A stretch of DNA of 35,595 nt, taken from Candidatus Omnitrophota bacterium (GTDB taxonomy: Bacteria > Omnitrophota > Gorgyraeia > Zapsychrales > Fredricksoniimonadaceae). Both the position numbers and the translations under genes were made by a program. Shown here piece after piece: positions 26,862 through 35,595 of the stretch. Positions within the stretch are counted from its first letter, which is position 1; each line of letters opens with the position of its first letter. The notes below the pieces were generated by a model. The model did not search any database. It was not told where the DNA came from and saw only the letters and a list, made by a program, of their open reading frames with translations. The DNA is taken from the NCBI GenBank assembly GCA_015228785.1, contig JADGCU010000015.1, positions 1 through 35,595 on the forward strand, in the 5' to 3' direction.

Positions 26862-26901
26862 CTCTCTGCATTGACGTAGAGAGGATCCGCAATGACGCGG
26901 A
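26862..26901 (+). promoter_or_regulatory. Tandem hairpins with near-identical hexaloops in a leader RNA
   Basis: Hairpin 1 pairs CTCTCTGC (26862-26869) with GTAGAGAG (26876-26883), with one G-U pair, around the loop ATTGAC. Hairpin 2 pairs TCCGC (26886-26890) with GCGGA (26897-26901) around AATGAC. The shared core GCAWTGACG repeats at a 21-base interval (26868-26876 and 26889-26897). Both lie between a good promoter and the ribosome site AAAGGAG (26913-26919). No T-run follows either stem. I do not recognise a known riboswitch class; a tandem protein operator at two helical turns is the alternative. Confidence 0.55.
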
Positions 26902-26926
26902 AAAACACTAACAAAGGAGATGCTCT

Positions 26927-28570
26927 ATGTCACGTCCCGATCGTACGAACGATGCCATTGGTTCTGTCAACCGTGGCAACCCCTGCGAATCAGGTCTCTG
27001 CACCCTCTGCCGAGCTGACTGCACAGGAAGATGCGAAACCTGGCTATCCAGCCTCAAGGGTCGCAAAATGCTTTACCCGCGTGATTTCGGATATATCACA
27101 TCCGGCAGCGCAAACACATCACAAGAAGGCGTTTCCTACAACTCACTGCGCATCCAGGGATATGTATACGGTGCCAATGGTCTTCCCAAAGGACTTACAA
27201 ACTCTGCAGATGACTGCATCTTCCCTAATGTCAATATAGAAACCGAATTCGGCCAAACAATCAAAACCAAATGTCGCATTCCGATCATGACCGGCGCCTT
27301 GGGTTCCACCTTTGTCGCTGCCAGGTATTGGGATTCTTTCGCGATCGGCGCTGCTCTCGTGGGCTTCCCCATCGTCATTGGCGAGAACGTCGTCGGCATC
27401 GACAAAGCCGCGGTCATTGAAAATGGCAAGATCAAGGTCGCCCCTGAACTTGATCGACGTATCAATAATTACCTGAAATATTATGACGGCTACGGTGCCA
27501 TCATTGTTCAAATGAACGTTGAGGATACGCGTAATGGCGTAGCCGAATATGTCATCAATAAATACGGCAACAAGGTCATGATTGAACTTAAGTGGGGCCA
27601 GGGCGCCAAAGTTATTGGTGGTGAGATCCAGGTCGACAATCTTGATTACGCCATCTTCTTGAAGAAGCGCGGTTATGTGGTTGATCCTGACCCAACCCTG
27701 CCCCAGGTCCAGGCTGCGTTCAAAGCCGGTGCCATCAAGACGATCGCCCGCCACAGCCGTCTAGGGTACACAGACCTCAATTCAGAAGCCAAGGTAGAAA
27801 AGAACTTCATGGATGCGGTAAAATATCTAAGAAAGATCGGGTTCAAGCGCATTTCGCTCAAGACAGGATCTTATGGCATGGAACCCTTAGCCATGGCCAT
27901 CAAATATGCGACCGATGCCAAGCTTGATCTCCTGACGATCGACGGTTCTGGTGGCGGCACAGGCATGAGCCCCTGGAATATGATGGAACATTGGGGGGTC
28001 CCATCCATACTCCTTCATTCAAAAGCCCATGAATACGCAACGATCCTCGCCAAAAAAGGTAAGAAGGTCGTTGATATGGCGTTTGCTGGCGGCCTTGCGC
28101 GTGAAGATCATATCTACAAGGCGCTCGCACTTGGCGCTCCGTTTACGAAACTCATCTGCATGGGCCGCTCGGTCATGATCCCAGGGTATCTGGGTTCAAA
28201 TATCGAAGGCGTACTCCATCCGGAACGGAAAGCCGCTGTCCATGGCCACTGGGAAAAACTCCCCAACGCCATTACCGAGATCGGCGGGACACATCCCGAA
28301 GAGATCTTTGCGGGATATTACGACGTGGAAAGAAAAGTTGGAAAAGAAGCCATGAAGGAGATCCCCTACGGTGCGATCGCGGTCTGGACGCTCGCGGATA
28401 AACTCGCTGCGGGGTTACAACAATTCATGGCCGGATCGAGAAAGTTCTCGCTCAAGGCGATCACACGCAACGAGATCTACTCCGGAAACCGGGAGACAGA
28501 AGCAGAAACTGGCATTCCTTTTATTACGGATGTCGATGACGCAAAGGCGAAGAAGCTTCTCAAAAGTTAA
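26927..28570 (+). CDS. FMN-binding glutamate-synthase-family protein
   Basis: A 547-residue protein with the FMN-binding TIM barrel of glutamate synthase. IPIMTGALGSTFVAA (118-132), IELKWGQGAKVIGGEIQ (219-235; compare the ISQGAKPGEGG-type loop) and DGSGGGTGMSPWNMM (339-353) are the recognisable parts. The glutaminase domain is absent. The canonical C-x5-C-x4-C ligands of the 3Fe-4S cluster after the barrel are not seen (TKLICMGRSVMIPGY stands there). Instead, five Cys cluster near the N-terminus in C-x4-C-x2-C-x3-C-x3-C (20, 25, 28, 32, 36). The electron donor and nitrogen source are unknown. AAAGGAG precedes the ATG by 7 bases. It has its own promoter and ends at a strong terminator, so it is a single-gene unit. 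Confidence 0.85.
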   Translation: MSRPDRTNDAIGSVNRGNPCESGLCTLCRADCTGRCETWLSSLKGRKMLYPRDFGYITSGSANTSQEGVSYNSLRIQGYVYGANGLPKGLTNSADDCIFPNVNIETEFGQTIKTKCRIPIMTGALGSTFVAARYWDSFAIGAALVGFPIVIGENVVGIDKAAVIENGKIKVAPELDRRINNYLKYYDGYGAIIVQMNVEDTRNGVAEYVINKYGNKVMIELKWGQGAKVIGGEIQVDNLDYAIFLKKRGYVVDPDPTLPQVQAAFKAGAIKTIARHSRLGYTDLNSEAKVEKNFMDAVKYLRKIGFKRISLKTGSYGMEPLAMAIKYATDAKLDLLTIDGSGGGTGMSPWNMMEHWGVPSILLHSKAHEYATILAKKGKKVVDMAFAGGLAREDHIYKALALGAPFTKLICMGRSVMIPGYLGSNIEGVLHPERKAAVHGHWEKLPNAITEIGGTHPEEIFAGYYDVERKVGKEAMKEIPYGAIAVWTLADKLAAGLQQFMAGSRKFSLKAITRNEIYSGNRETEAETGIPFITDVDDAKAKKLLKS

Positions 28571-28592
28571 CGCCAACTAAACGATCAAAGGC

Positions 28593-28628
28593 CAAAAAGC
28601 CCTTTGCTTAACCGCAAAGGGCTTTTTG
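28593..28628. terminator. Strong bidirectional Rho-independent terminator
   Basis: A perfect 15-base-pair stem: CAAAAAGCCCTTTGC (28593-28607) pairs with GCAAAGGGCTTTTTG (28614-28628) around TTAACC. The T-run works in both directions. It sits between the glutamate-synthase-like gene (ending at 28570) and the end of the kinase gene (28655), which converge. Confidence 0.95.
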
Positions 28629-28654
28629 TTTACAGAAAACTTTAAGAAATATTC

Positions 28655-30646
28655 CTATGCCTTTCCAGACAATGGCAACGCGATGGTAAAAGTTGTTCCC
28701 TGACCAACTTTACTCACAACAGAAATCGTCCCACCATGTTTCTGAACAATATCATAACTAATGCTTAATCCCAAACCAGTCCCCTGTCCCACCTCTTTGG
28801 TACTAAAGAAAGGCTCAAATACTTTCTTCAGGTTCTGTTCCGGAATTCCAGTGCCTGTATCCTCAATATCCACCTTAACCATTCCCCCATCAAAATAAAT
28901 CCGTATACGAATTTCACCGTGCTTCTCAATAGCCTGAACAGCATTTAAAAGTATATTAATAAAGACCTGACCGATCTGTTGTTTATTACAGGACACCAAA
29001 GGCAAGTCCGAAGCGTATTCCTTCTTTAACACTGTTTTATATTTAATTTCATTATGAACAATCCCTAAAATACTATCCATGATCTGACAAATATCCTCAT
29101 CAGAATGAACAGCGCGCTCATCACGGGCAAATGTCTTTAAATCTCTAATAATACGCTGCATCCTTTCGAGCCCTTCCAAAGATTCCGTATAAATATTTTT
29201 GGCATCCTCCATAAGATAATCCATGTCATATTCCGCTGCCTTCGCATCAATATCCTGAAGAGCCTTACTCACCATATCCGGCGCTCCCTCTTCAAGAGCC
29301 ACAAATAACCCGCCATACAAAGACAAAATCTCTTTCAACTTATCCCAATATTCACGAAGAAGAACAATATTATTAGAAATAAACCCGAGAGGATTATTAA
29401 GTTCGTGCGCAACACCGGCTGCCAGCTGGCCAAGTGCAGCCAGCTTATCGCTTTGTAAAAGCTGATCCCGAACCGATTGAAGGCTATCATACGTCTGAGC
29501 AAGATCCATGACCATATTCTTTAACGCCGTCTCATTACGACGGAGTTCTGACTCGATCTTGTCCTTAGCTTTAATTTCTTCCTCGAGTCTTCTTTTTGAG
29601 AGCAACAGTCTGCGATTCAAGCGCAAGACATAAAACACTACTCCCAACGTCAAGATTAGGAAGGTCACAACACCAAGAATCCTCCATTGATAAAGTCGCA
29701 AGAACTCCTTCTCACTCATCTTGCCGTAATTACGGAATGACCCGTAACTGATTTCACGCAAACATGCGGCCACTGGCATATAACTCAAAGGAATTGTCCA
29801 TCCAGCACAATTCCCCATAACAGCAGCAAGATCATCTTCGGCCATTTCTAATAGCGCGATCAGAACCTCCTTGGAAAGCTTTTCAGTAATGCGGCCTGTC
29901 CGGGCCATAGGCCATTGAGGATAAAAACGCGTACTATATAATACGGAAGGGTTTTCCTGTCCCAACTCAGACACTGACGGATCCCGAATAACGTAAACAT
30001 CCTTCAAATCAATCTTACCTTTTGATGCCATTTGCTCCAGATCGCCAATCGCTACGGAACCAGCATCTACGCGGCCATTGATCACATCTTCCACCACCTG
30101 TTCGGGAGTCCCCACGAATCGCAAAGAACTAAAATCACGAAATGGCTGAATACCTCTATCTTTTAATTCCCGCCACACAGCAAGCCATGCCTCAAAAGAG
30201 TTCTCGTGGATTGTAGCAAATCTCTTACCCTTAAGATCGCTCCAGGAGCGAACTAGTTCATTATTTGTCCTCACAAAAATAACGCCGCCAGAAAGAGATG
30301 AACGCATTGAACCATAATAAACCTCCATGGTTGCAATACGGTCAATGCCAAACTTTTCATTCAAATCATAATACTGCGCAGGATTGGTTAAGACAAAATC
30401 AAGCTCATTGGCACGAACTGCTTTTTCAAGCTCGTAAAAATCCATGGGAATAACTTCAAAATCAGCATTCGGCACTCTATCTTTCAAATAATGTCTTAAG
30501 GGAACCCACTGTAATCGAGCCTGATCCAATGGTTTCAGCGACAAAATGCCAATACGATAAACAAACCGTGGCCCATCCTCAGCGTGTCCAGCAGGAAGCA
30601 GAACAACCAGGAAAAGACATAAGAATGAAATGACCTTATTTCTCAT
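28655..30646 (-). CDS. Sensor histidine kinase with PhnD-like periplasmic sensor domain
   Basis: A 663-residue membrane kinase. An N-terminal signal/anchor is followed by a PhnD-type phosphonate/tetrathionate-like binding domain (about 30-300; IGILSLKPLDQARLQWVPL, DFVLTNPAQYYD, GKRFATIHENS, GTPEQVVEDVINGRVDAGSVAIG). One membrane span (323-343) and a coiled coil (345-395) lead to the dimerisation/phosphotransfer domain with AGVAHELNNPLG (His about 414) and an ATPase domain with N box NILLNAVQAI, DTGTGI and GTGLGLS. The architecture resembles TtrS-type sensors, but the ligand is unknown. The ATG at 30646 overlaps the upstream binding protein gene by 11 bases; the TTG at 30649 is less likely. 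Confidence 0.92.
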   Translation of the reverse strand: MRNKVISFLCLFLVVLLPAGHAEDGPRFVYRIGILSLKPLDQARLQWVPLRHYLKDRVPNADFEVIPMDFYELEKAVRANELDFVLTNPAQYYDLNEKFGIDRIATMEVYYGSMRSSLSGGVIFVRTNNELVRSWSDLKGKRFATIHENSFEAWLAVWRELKDRGIQPFRDFSSLRFVGTPEQVVEDVINGRVDAGSVAIGDLEQMASKGKIDLKDVYVIRDPSVSELGQENPSVLYSTRFYPQWPMARTGRITEKLSKEVLIALLEMAEDDLAAVMGNCAGWTIPLSYMPVAACLREISYGSFRNYGKMSEKEFLRLYQWRILGVVTFLILTLGVVFYVLRLNRRLLLSKRRLEEEIKAKDKIESELRRNETALKNMVMDLAQTYDSLQSVRDQLLQSDKLAALGQLAAGVAHELNNPLGFISNNIVLLREYWDKLKEILSLYGGLFVALEEGAPDMVSKALQDIDAKAAEYDMDYLMEDAKNIYTESLEGLERMQRIIRDLKTFARDERAVHSDEDICQIMDSILGIVHNEIKYKTVLKKEYASDLPLVSCNKQQIGQVFINILLNAVQAIEKHGEIRIRIYFDGGMVKVDIEDTGTGIPEQNLKKVFEPFFSTKEVGQGTGLGLSISYDIVQKHGGTISVVSKVGQGTTFTIALPLSGKA

Positions 30647-31655
30647 CAATCACCACATCCACTAATTTCAAGACTTCGTCAGAGATCGTGATCCCTAAAG
30701 CACGCGCTGTCTTAAGATTGACCATGCTTATCCCTTTTTCTGCTGTCTTGATCGGTATTCCTGTTGGCTTCTCCCCTCCAATAATCCGTAAAGCGATCTG
30801 TCCAGCCTCAAAACCATGCTCATAACCAGACTCCACAACACCGCATAAAACCCCGTCCTGAATAGCAAAGTCAAGTAACCCTACAGAAGGAATTTTTATG
30901 TTTTCCCGCGTCCAATCCATCACTTCCCCTGGCGCCAAGCTCGGTAAATTCGAAGCTTTCTTAATCGTATGGTATGTATAAAAGACCAAAGCATCGACCT
31001 TATGGTTAAACTCCATAATTCGTTTTTTCCAAAGAGAAAAAACTTCAACAATCTTATAATCCTTCACAATAATATTTTTGATGTTTTCTTCTATATGCCT
31101 CAAAGCACCTACAGATGTCTCACCAGAATCGCTCATAACAGCAATATTTTTTACAGAAGGGACAATTTCACGTAAAAGCGCTAGAGACTGATTAATGAAA
31201 GGCCGCTCAAGAACCCCTGAAACATTATCTGCGGGAAATCCATAGTCCTCAGGATCGCCGTTAACACCACAAAAAACAAAAAATGGCCTCTTGTTAAGAT
31301 AGTGACGTGTCACAAACGCCTGCGCATTATCATCTGACACAATCACCACATCAGGCTTAACCTCAGAAATTTTCTCACGGGCTTTTTTACCCATCTCAAC
31401 CATCCATTCTTGAGACGTATAGCGCTTGGTATCCATATAAAAAATATCTAAAGAGACTTCTTGTTCATTTAAAGCAGCCTGAACCCCCCTTGTGATATCT
31501 TTTACCCAACTATACTCTGAATGATAACTATGGATTAACAGAATTTTATGCGACGATTGTATTGGAAGGTCCTGAGAGAAGGCCTCTTGAGAAAACAAAG
31601 AAAGGAAAAGAAAAAAGAAGAAACCAGGAAAAATGCGCCTCAGGACATCTTTCAT
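30636..31655 (-). CDS. Periplasmic binding protein (ABC substrate-binding, PF04392-like)
   Basis: A 339-residue exported protein. The signal peptide covers about residues 1-27 (basic start, a Phe-rich hydrophobic core, then AFSQ). The mature part begins HKILLIHSYHSEYSWVKDI and continues with a two-lobe binding fold typical of ABC_sub_bind proteins (ISEVKPDVVIVSDDNAQAF, NVSGVLERPF, SVKNIAVMSDSG, GLLDFAIQDGVLCGVV, YEHGFEAGQIALRIIGG). No permease or ATPase gene accompanies it; it lies between the HTH-receiver gene and the kinase. It may therefore present a ligand to the kinase rather than feed a transporter (inference). The start has AAGGAG upstream. Confidence 0.85.
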   Translation of the reverse strand: MKDVLRRIFPGFFFFLFLSLFSQEAFSQDLPIQSSHKILLIHSYHSEYSWVKDITRGVQAALNEQEVSLDIFYMDTKRYTSQEWMVEMGKKAREKISEVKPDVVIVSDDNAQAFVTRHYLNKRPFFVFCGVNGDPEDYGFPADNVSGVLERPFINQSLALLREIVPSVKNIAVMSDSGETSVGALRHIEENIKNIIVKDYKIVEVFSLWKKRIMEFNHKVDALVFYTYHTIKKASNLPSLAPGEVMDWTRENIKIPSVGLLDFAIQDGVLCGVVESGYEHGFEAGQIALRIIGGEKPTGIPIKTAEKGISMVNLKTARALGITISDEVLKLVDVVIDEK

Positions 31656-31685
31656 GCTGTCTCCTTCAAAAAATAAGAACAGAAA

Positions 31686-32264
31686 CTAGGCCGCAGCTAA
31701 AAGCGACTTGACCTGATCCAAAAGGACAGTCGTGTTGAAAGGCTTATCCAAACAAAAATCAACGCCCATTTTAAGGAGCTTTTCTTTATCAGCTTCATCA
31801 AAATACGCCGACACGCCAATGATCTTCGTATTTTGACAATTAGCGGAACGCTTGATCTTCTGAGCTACCTCAAAACCATTCATTCCGGGCATTTTCATAT
31901 CAAGGATAACAAGAGCAGGCTTAAAAAGAAGGAGCTTAATTCCCGCCTCAAATCCATCATAGGCCACATCAATCTCAAAAGCCTGTTCCTTGCGCAGTAT
32001 CCTTTTAATGCTATTGACCATATTAATATCATCATCAACAATGAGAATCTTACGACTATCCCCGCGCGACTCAAAATTCTCAGGAATAGGCATATTGTAT
32101 TGTTTCAAGAATGAAATAAAATCCTCAATCTTCACACGACTATGATTGCCTGGCGTGCGATAGGCCTTCAGTTTGCCATCATGGATCCACTGAAGAACAG
32201 TCCGCAGATGAATATGGCAAAGATCTGCGATTTCACCAGTTGTCAGAGGTTTTTCATTTGCCAT
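31686..32264 (-). CDS. HTH-receiver response regulator with N-terminal DNA-binding domain
   Basis: A 192-residue protein with the order reversed from most response regulators. Residues 6-55 are an excisionase/MerR-like helix-turn-helix (LTTGEIADLCHIHLRTVLQWI followed by LKAYRTPGNHSRVKIEDFISFL). Residues 72-190 are a receiver domain with VDDD (Asp77, Asp78), phospho-acceptor Asp122 in ILDMKMPGMNG, Ser152 and Lys174 in DKPF. It is the first gene of the operon with the binding protein and the kinase, and so is their probable output. The start has AGGAG upstream. A tandem 9-base repeat lies in its own leader and could be an autoregulatory operator. Confidence 0.92.
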   Translation of the reverse strand: MANEKPLTTGEIADLCHIHLRTVLQWIHDGKLKAYRTPGNHSRVKIEDFISFLKQYNMPIPENFESRGDSRKILIVDDDINMVNSIKRILRKEQAFEIDVAYDGFEAGIKLLLFKPALVILDMKMPGMNGFEVAQKIKRSANCQNTKIIGVSAYFDEADKEKLLKMGVDFCLDKPFNTTVLLDQVKSLLAAA

Positions 32265-32277
32265 AGCAGTCTCCTAT

Positions 32278-32295
32278 TTTTCTAGTTTTTCTAGT
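32278..32295. repeat. Two exact tandem 9-base repeats upstream of the HTH-receiver gene
   Basis: On the minus strand the unit ACTAGAAAA occurs twice head to tail (plus strand TTTTCTAGT at 32278-32286 and 32287-32295). The left half overlaps an imperfect inverted repeat TTTTT-CTAGT-AAAAA (32286-32300). The repeats lie between the promoter and the ribosome site, as expected of an operator. Confidence 0.7.
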
Positions 32296-32299
32296 AAAA

Positions 32300-32328
32300 A
32301 GAGTACCCAACTTTATGATAATTGTCAA
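32300..32328 (-). promoter_or_regulatory. Promoter of the signalling operon
   Basis: On the minus strand a perfect TTGACA (32323-32328), a 17-base spacer and TACTCT (32300-32305) lie 36 bases before the HTH-receiver start. The -10 box is weak, which would suit an activated or regulated promoter. Confidence 0.55.
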
Positions 32329-32351
32329 GCTGCTAATTAAAAGAGGCCAGG

Positions 32352-32645
32352 TTATGATGTCTTTTTCGGCATGGAAAGCGCCAAAGAATCAGCAGCATCC
32401 AGAAGGATTGTCGCTTGATTAGCCGAAATCTCAAAGAAACCTTTTCGGGTGGTCGAGAATCGCAGGGTTTTTTCGGAGACCGGACGGACTTCAAAGGGCC
32501 CGGCTTTAAGTGAGGAGATAAGAGGCGCATGGTCAACAAGAATACCCATAAACCCTGCGCCACCTGGAACAGAAAGATAGGTGATCTCCCCTTCAAAAAG
32601 TACACGTTCCGGGGTCATCACTGATAACATAAGCTTTTTTGACAT
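32352..32645 (-). CDS. atpC: F1 ATP synthase epsilon subunit, short form
   Basis: A 97-residue epsilon subunit with only the N-terminal beta-sandwich (LSVMTPERVLFEGEITYLSVPG, GFMGILVDHAPLISSLK, FFEISANQATILLDAADSL). The C-terminal two-helix domain that in most bacteria brings the length to about 130-140 residues and inhibits ATP hydrolysis is missing. The frame ends cleanly at TAA after PKKTS, and the downstream bases do not encode a recognisable helical domain in another frame, so this looks like a genuine short form rather than a frameshift. It is 18 bases behind atpD. Confidence 0.9.
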   Translation of the reverse strand: MSKKLMLSVMTPERVLFEGEITYLSVPGGAGFMGILVDHAPLISSLKAGPFEVRPVSEKTLRFSTTRKGFFEISANQATILLDAADSLALSMPKKTS

Positions 32646-32663
32646 AAAAATTAAAACCCTGCT

Positions 32664-34935
<2,272 letters not shown>

Positions 34936-34938
34936 AGA

Positions 34939-35595
34939 TTATTTCTTTAAAAATGCCTGTTTGAATTCCTGAGCTGCCTTCATCAAAAGATCCGCGTTCT
35001 CCGTAGAAAGGTCTCCCGTTGTATCAATCGTGTTTTCGATCGCCGGATATTTTGTCGCAATAAACTTATAAAATCCATCCTCGAACTTCTTAATCGACTC
35101 TGAGGGGACATCATCCAAAAGTCCACCAACACCGACATAAATGATCATGACCTGCTTGGCAAGTGAAAGTGGTGAAAACTGCGCCTGCTTGAGGATCTCA
35201 ACAACCTTTTCCCCGCGTGTGATTTGATCCTGTGTGGCCTTATCCAGATCGGAGCCGAACTGCAGAAACGTGACAAGCTCCCGATACTGAGCAAGATCAA
35301 GTCTCACCTTACCCGACACTTTCCGCATAGCCTTAGCCTGAGCCTTTCCACCGACACGAGAAACAGAAAGACCCACATTGATGGCCGGGCGTACACCAGA
35401 ATAAAAAAGATCAGATTCTAAGTAAATCTGCCCATCTGTAATTGAGATAACATTGGTTGGAATATAGCTTGTGATGTCACCTCCCTGCGTCTCAATAATA
35501 GGAAGCGCCGTCAAAGAACCCGCCCCCAGTGAATCTGAAAGCTTGGCCGCCCGTTCCAAAAGACGAGAATGAAGATAAAAGATATCCCCAGGATA
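34939..35595 (-). CDS. atpA: F1 ATP synthase alpha subunit (5' end outside the window)
   Basis: The C-terminal 218 residues of the alpha subunit. The frame runs to the window edge: the first residues are [20 protein letters not shown], so the TTG-derived Met at 35559 is not a start. [31 protein letters not shown] and [18 protein letters not shown] are the typical alpha-subunit sequence, including the catalytic arginine finger in VSRVGG. The C-terminal helical part follows. About 280-300 N-terminal residues lie beyond 35595. Confidence 0.97.
   Translation of the reverse strand, partial: YPGDIFYLHSRLLERAAKLSDSLGAGSLTALPIIETQGGDITSYIPTNVISITDGQIYLESDLFYSGVRPAINVGLSVSRVGGKAQAKAMRKVSGKVRLDLAQYRELVTFLQFGSDLDKATQDQITRGEKVVEILKQAQFSPLSLAKQVMIIYVGVGGLLDDVPSESIKKFEDGFYKFIATKYPAIENTIDTTGDLSTENADLLMKAAQEFKQAFLKK

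Noticed and set aside
26862-26901. Tandem hairpins as a guanidine-II or glutamine riboswitch
   Set aside because: The loops have ACG followed by a pyrimidine, not ACGR, and the conserved glutamine-riboswitch stretches are absent. They are kept only as an unassigned leader element.
32333-32605. Overlapping frame near atpC as a frameshifted C-terminal domain
   Set aside because: It overlaps the sandwich domain rather than continuing it and does not look like the epsilon helical domain.

Overview
The window reads as chromosomal core-metabolism DNA from an uncultured Gram-negative bacterium, most likely Candidatus Omnitrophota (PVC superphylum). The strongest pointer is the 2196-residue protein at 6975-13565. 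Its N-terminal region and its C-terminal tail (GGIDLN ... GF-P-I-L-I-P) match, from memory, the 'bookend' sequences of giant secreted-looking proteins in that phylum. No database search was possible, so the taxonomy is an inference. Most genes lie on the minus strand in tightly packed operons with ATGA overlaps and clear Shine-Dalgarno sites. No tRNA, rRNA, CRISPR, IS element or phage gene was seen.

Layout. (1) 74-3811, minus: an RseC-like membrane protein, a WrbA-like flavodoxin, a PilZ protein, an AmrS-type radical SAM enzyme, a Nudix hydrolase and exonuclease III. (2) 3958-6769, plus: the three-gene proton-translocating transhydrogenase pntAA-pntAB-pntB. (3) 6975-13565, minus: the giant multidomain protein. 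From its N-terminus it carries a signal peptide, a conserved unknown domain, a B12-binding/radical SAM module, a helical linker, a hidden and interrupted NDK-like domain, a UDPGP-like nucleotidyltransferase domain and the conserved tail. (4) 13866-18482, minus: a second PilZ gene, and gltA-pepA-fumC behind a good sigma-70-like promoter. (5) 18592-23169, minus: bioB-trxB-menG/ubiE-surE-(REC/HD-GYP), a compact five-gene run. (6) 23292-28570: two unusual FMN-type TIM-barrel proteins on the plus strand (a divergent nitronate-monooxygenase-like protein and a glutamate-synthase-like protein) flank thiC on the minus strand. (7) 28655-32264, minus: a signalling operon of an HTH-receiver protein, a free periplasmic binding protein and a PhnD-domain histidine kinase. 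(8) 32352-35595, minus: the end of the F1 ATP synthase operon, atpA (cut by the window edge)-atpG-atpD-atpC, with a short epsilon subunit.

Together the genes describe a cell with ATP synthase, transhydrogenase, citrate synthase, fumarase and a quinone methyltransferase, so respiratory or at least membrane-energised metabolism is plausible. It makes at least parts of biotin and thiamine itself and uses cyclic-di-GMP (two PilZ proteins and one HD-GYP regulator). The best candidates for undescribed biology are three. The first is the giant fusion, with an NDK-like domain that keeps the Lys, Arg, Asn and His signature residues next to a UTP-sugar pyrophosphorylase-like domain, all behind a signal peptide. 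The second is a pair of tandem hairpins with near-identical hexaloops in the leader of the glutamate-synthase-like gene. The third is the Cys-rich NPD-like 601-residue family.
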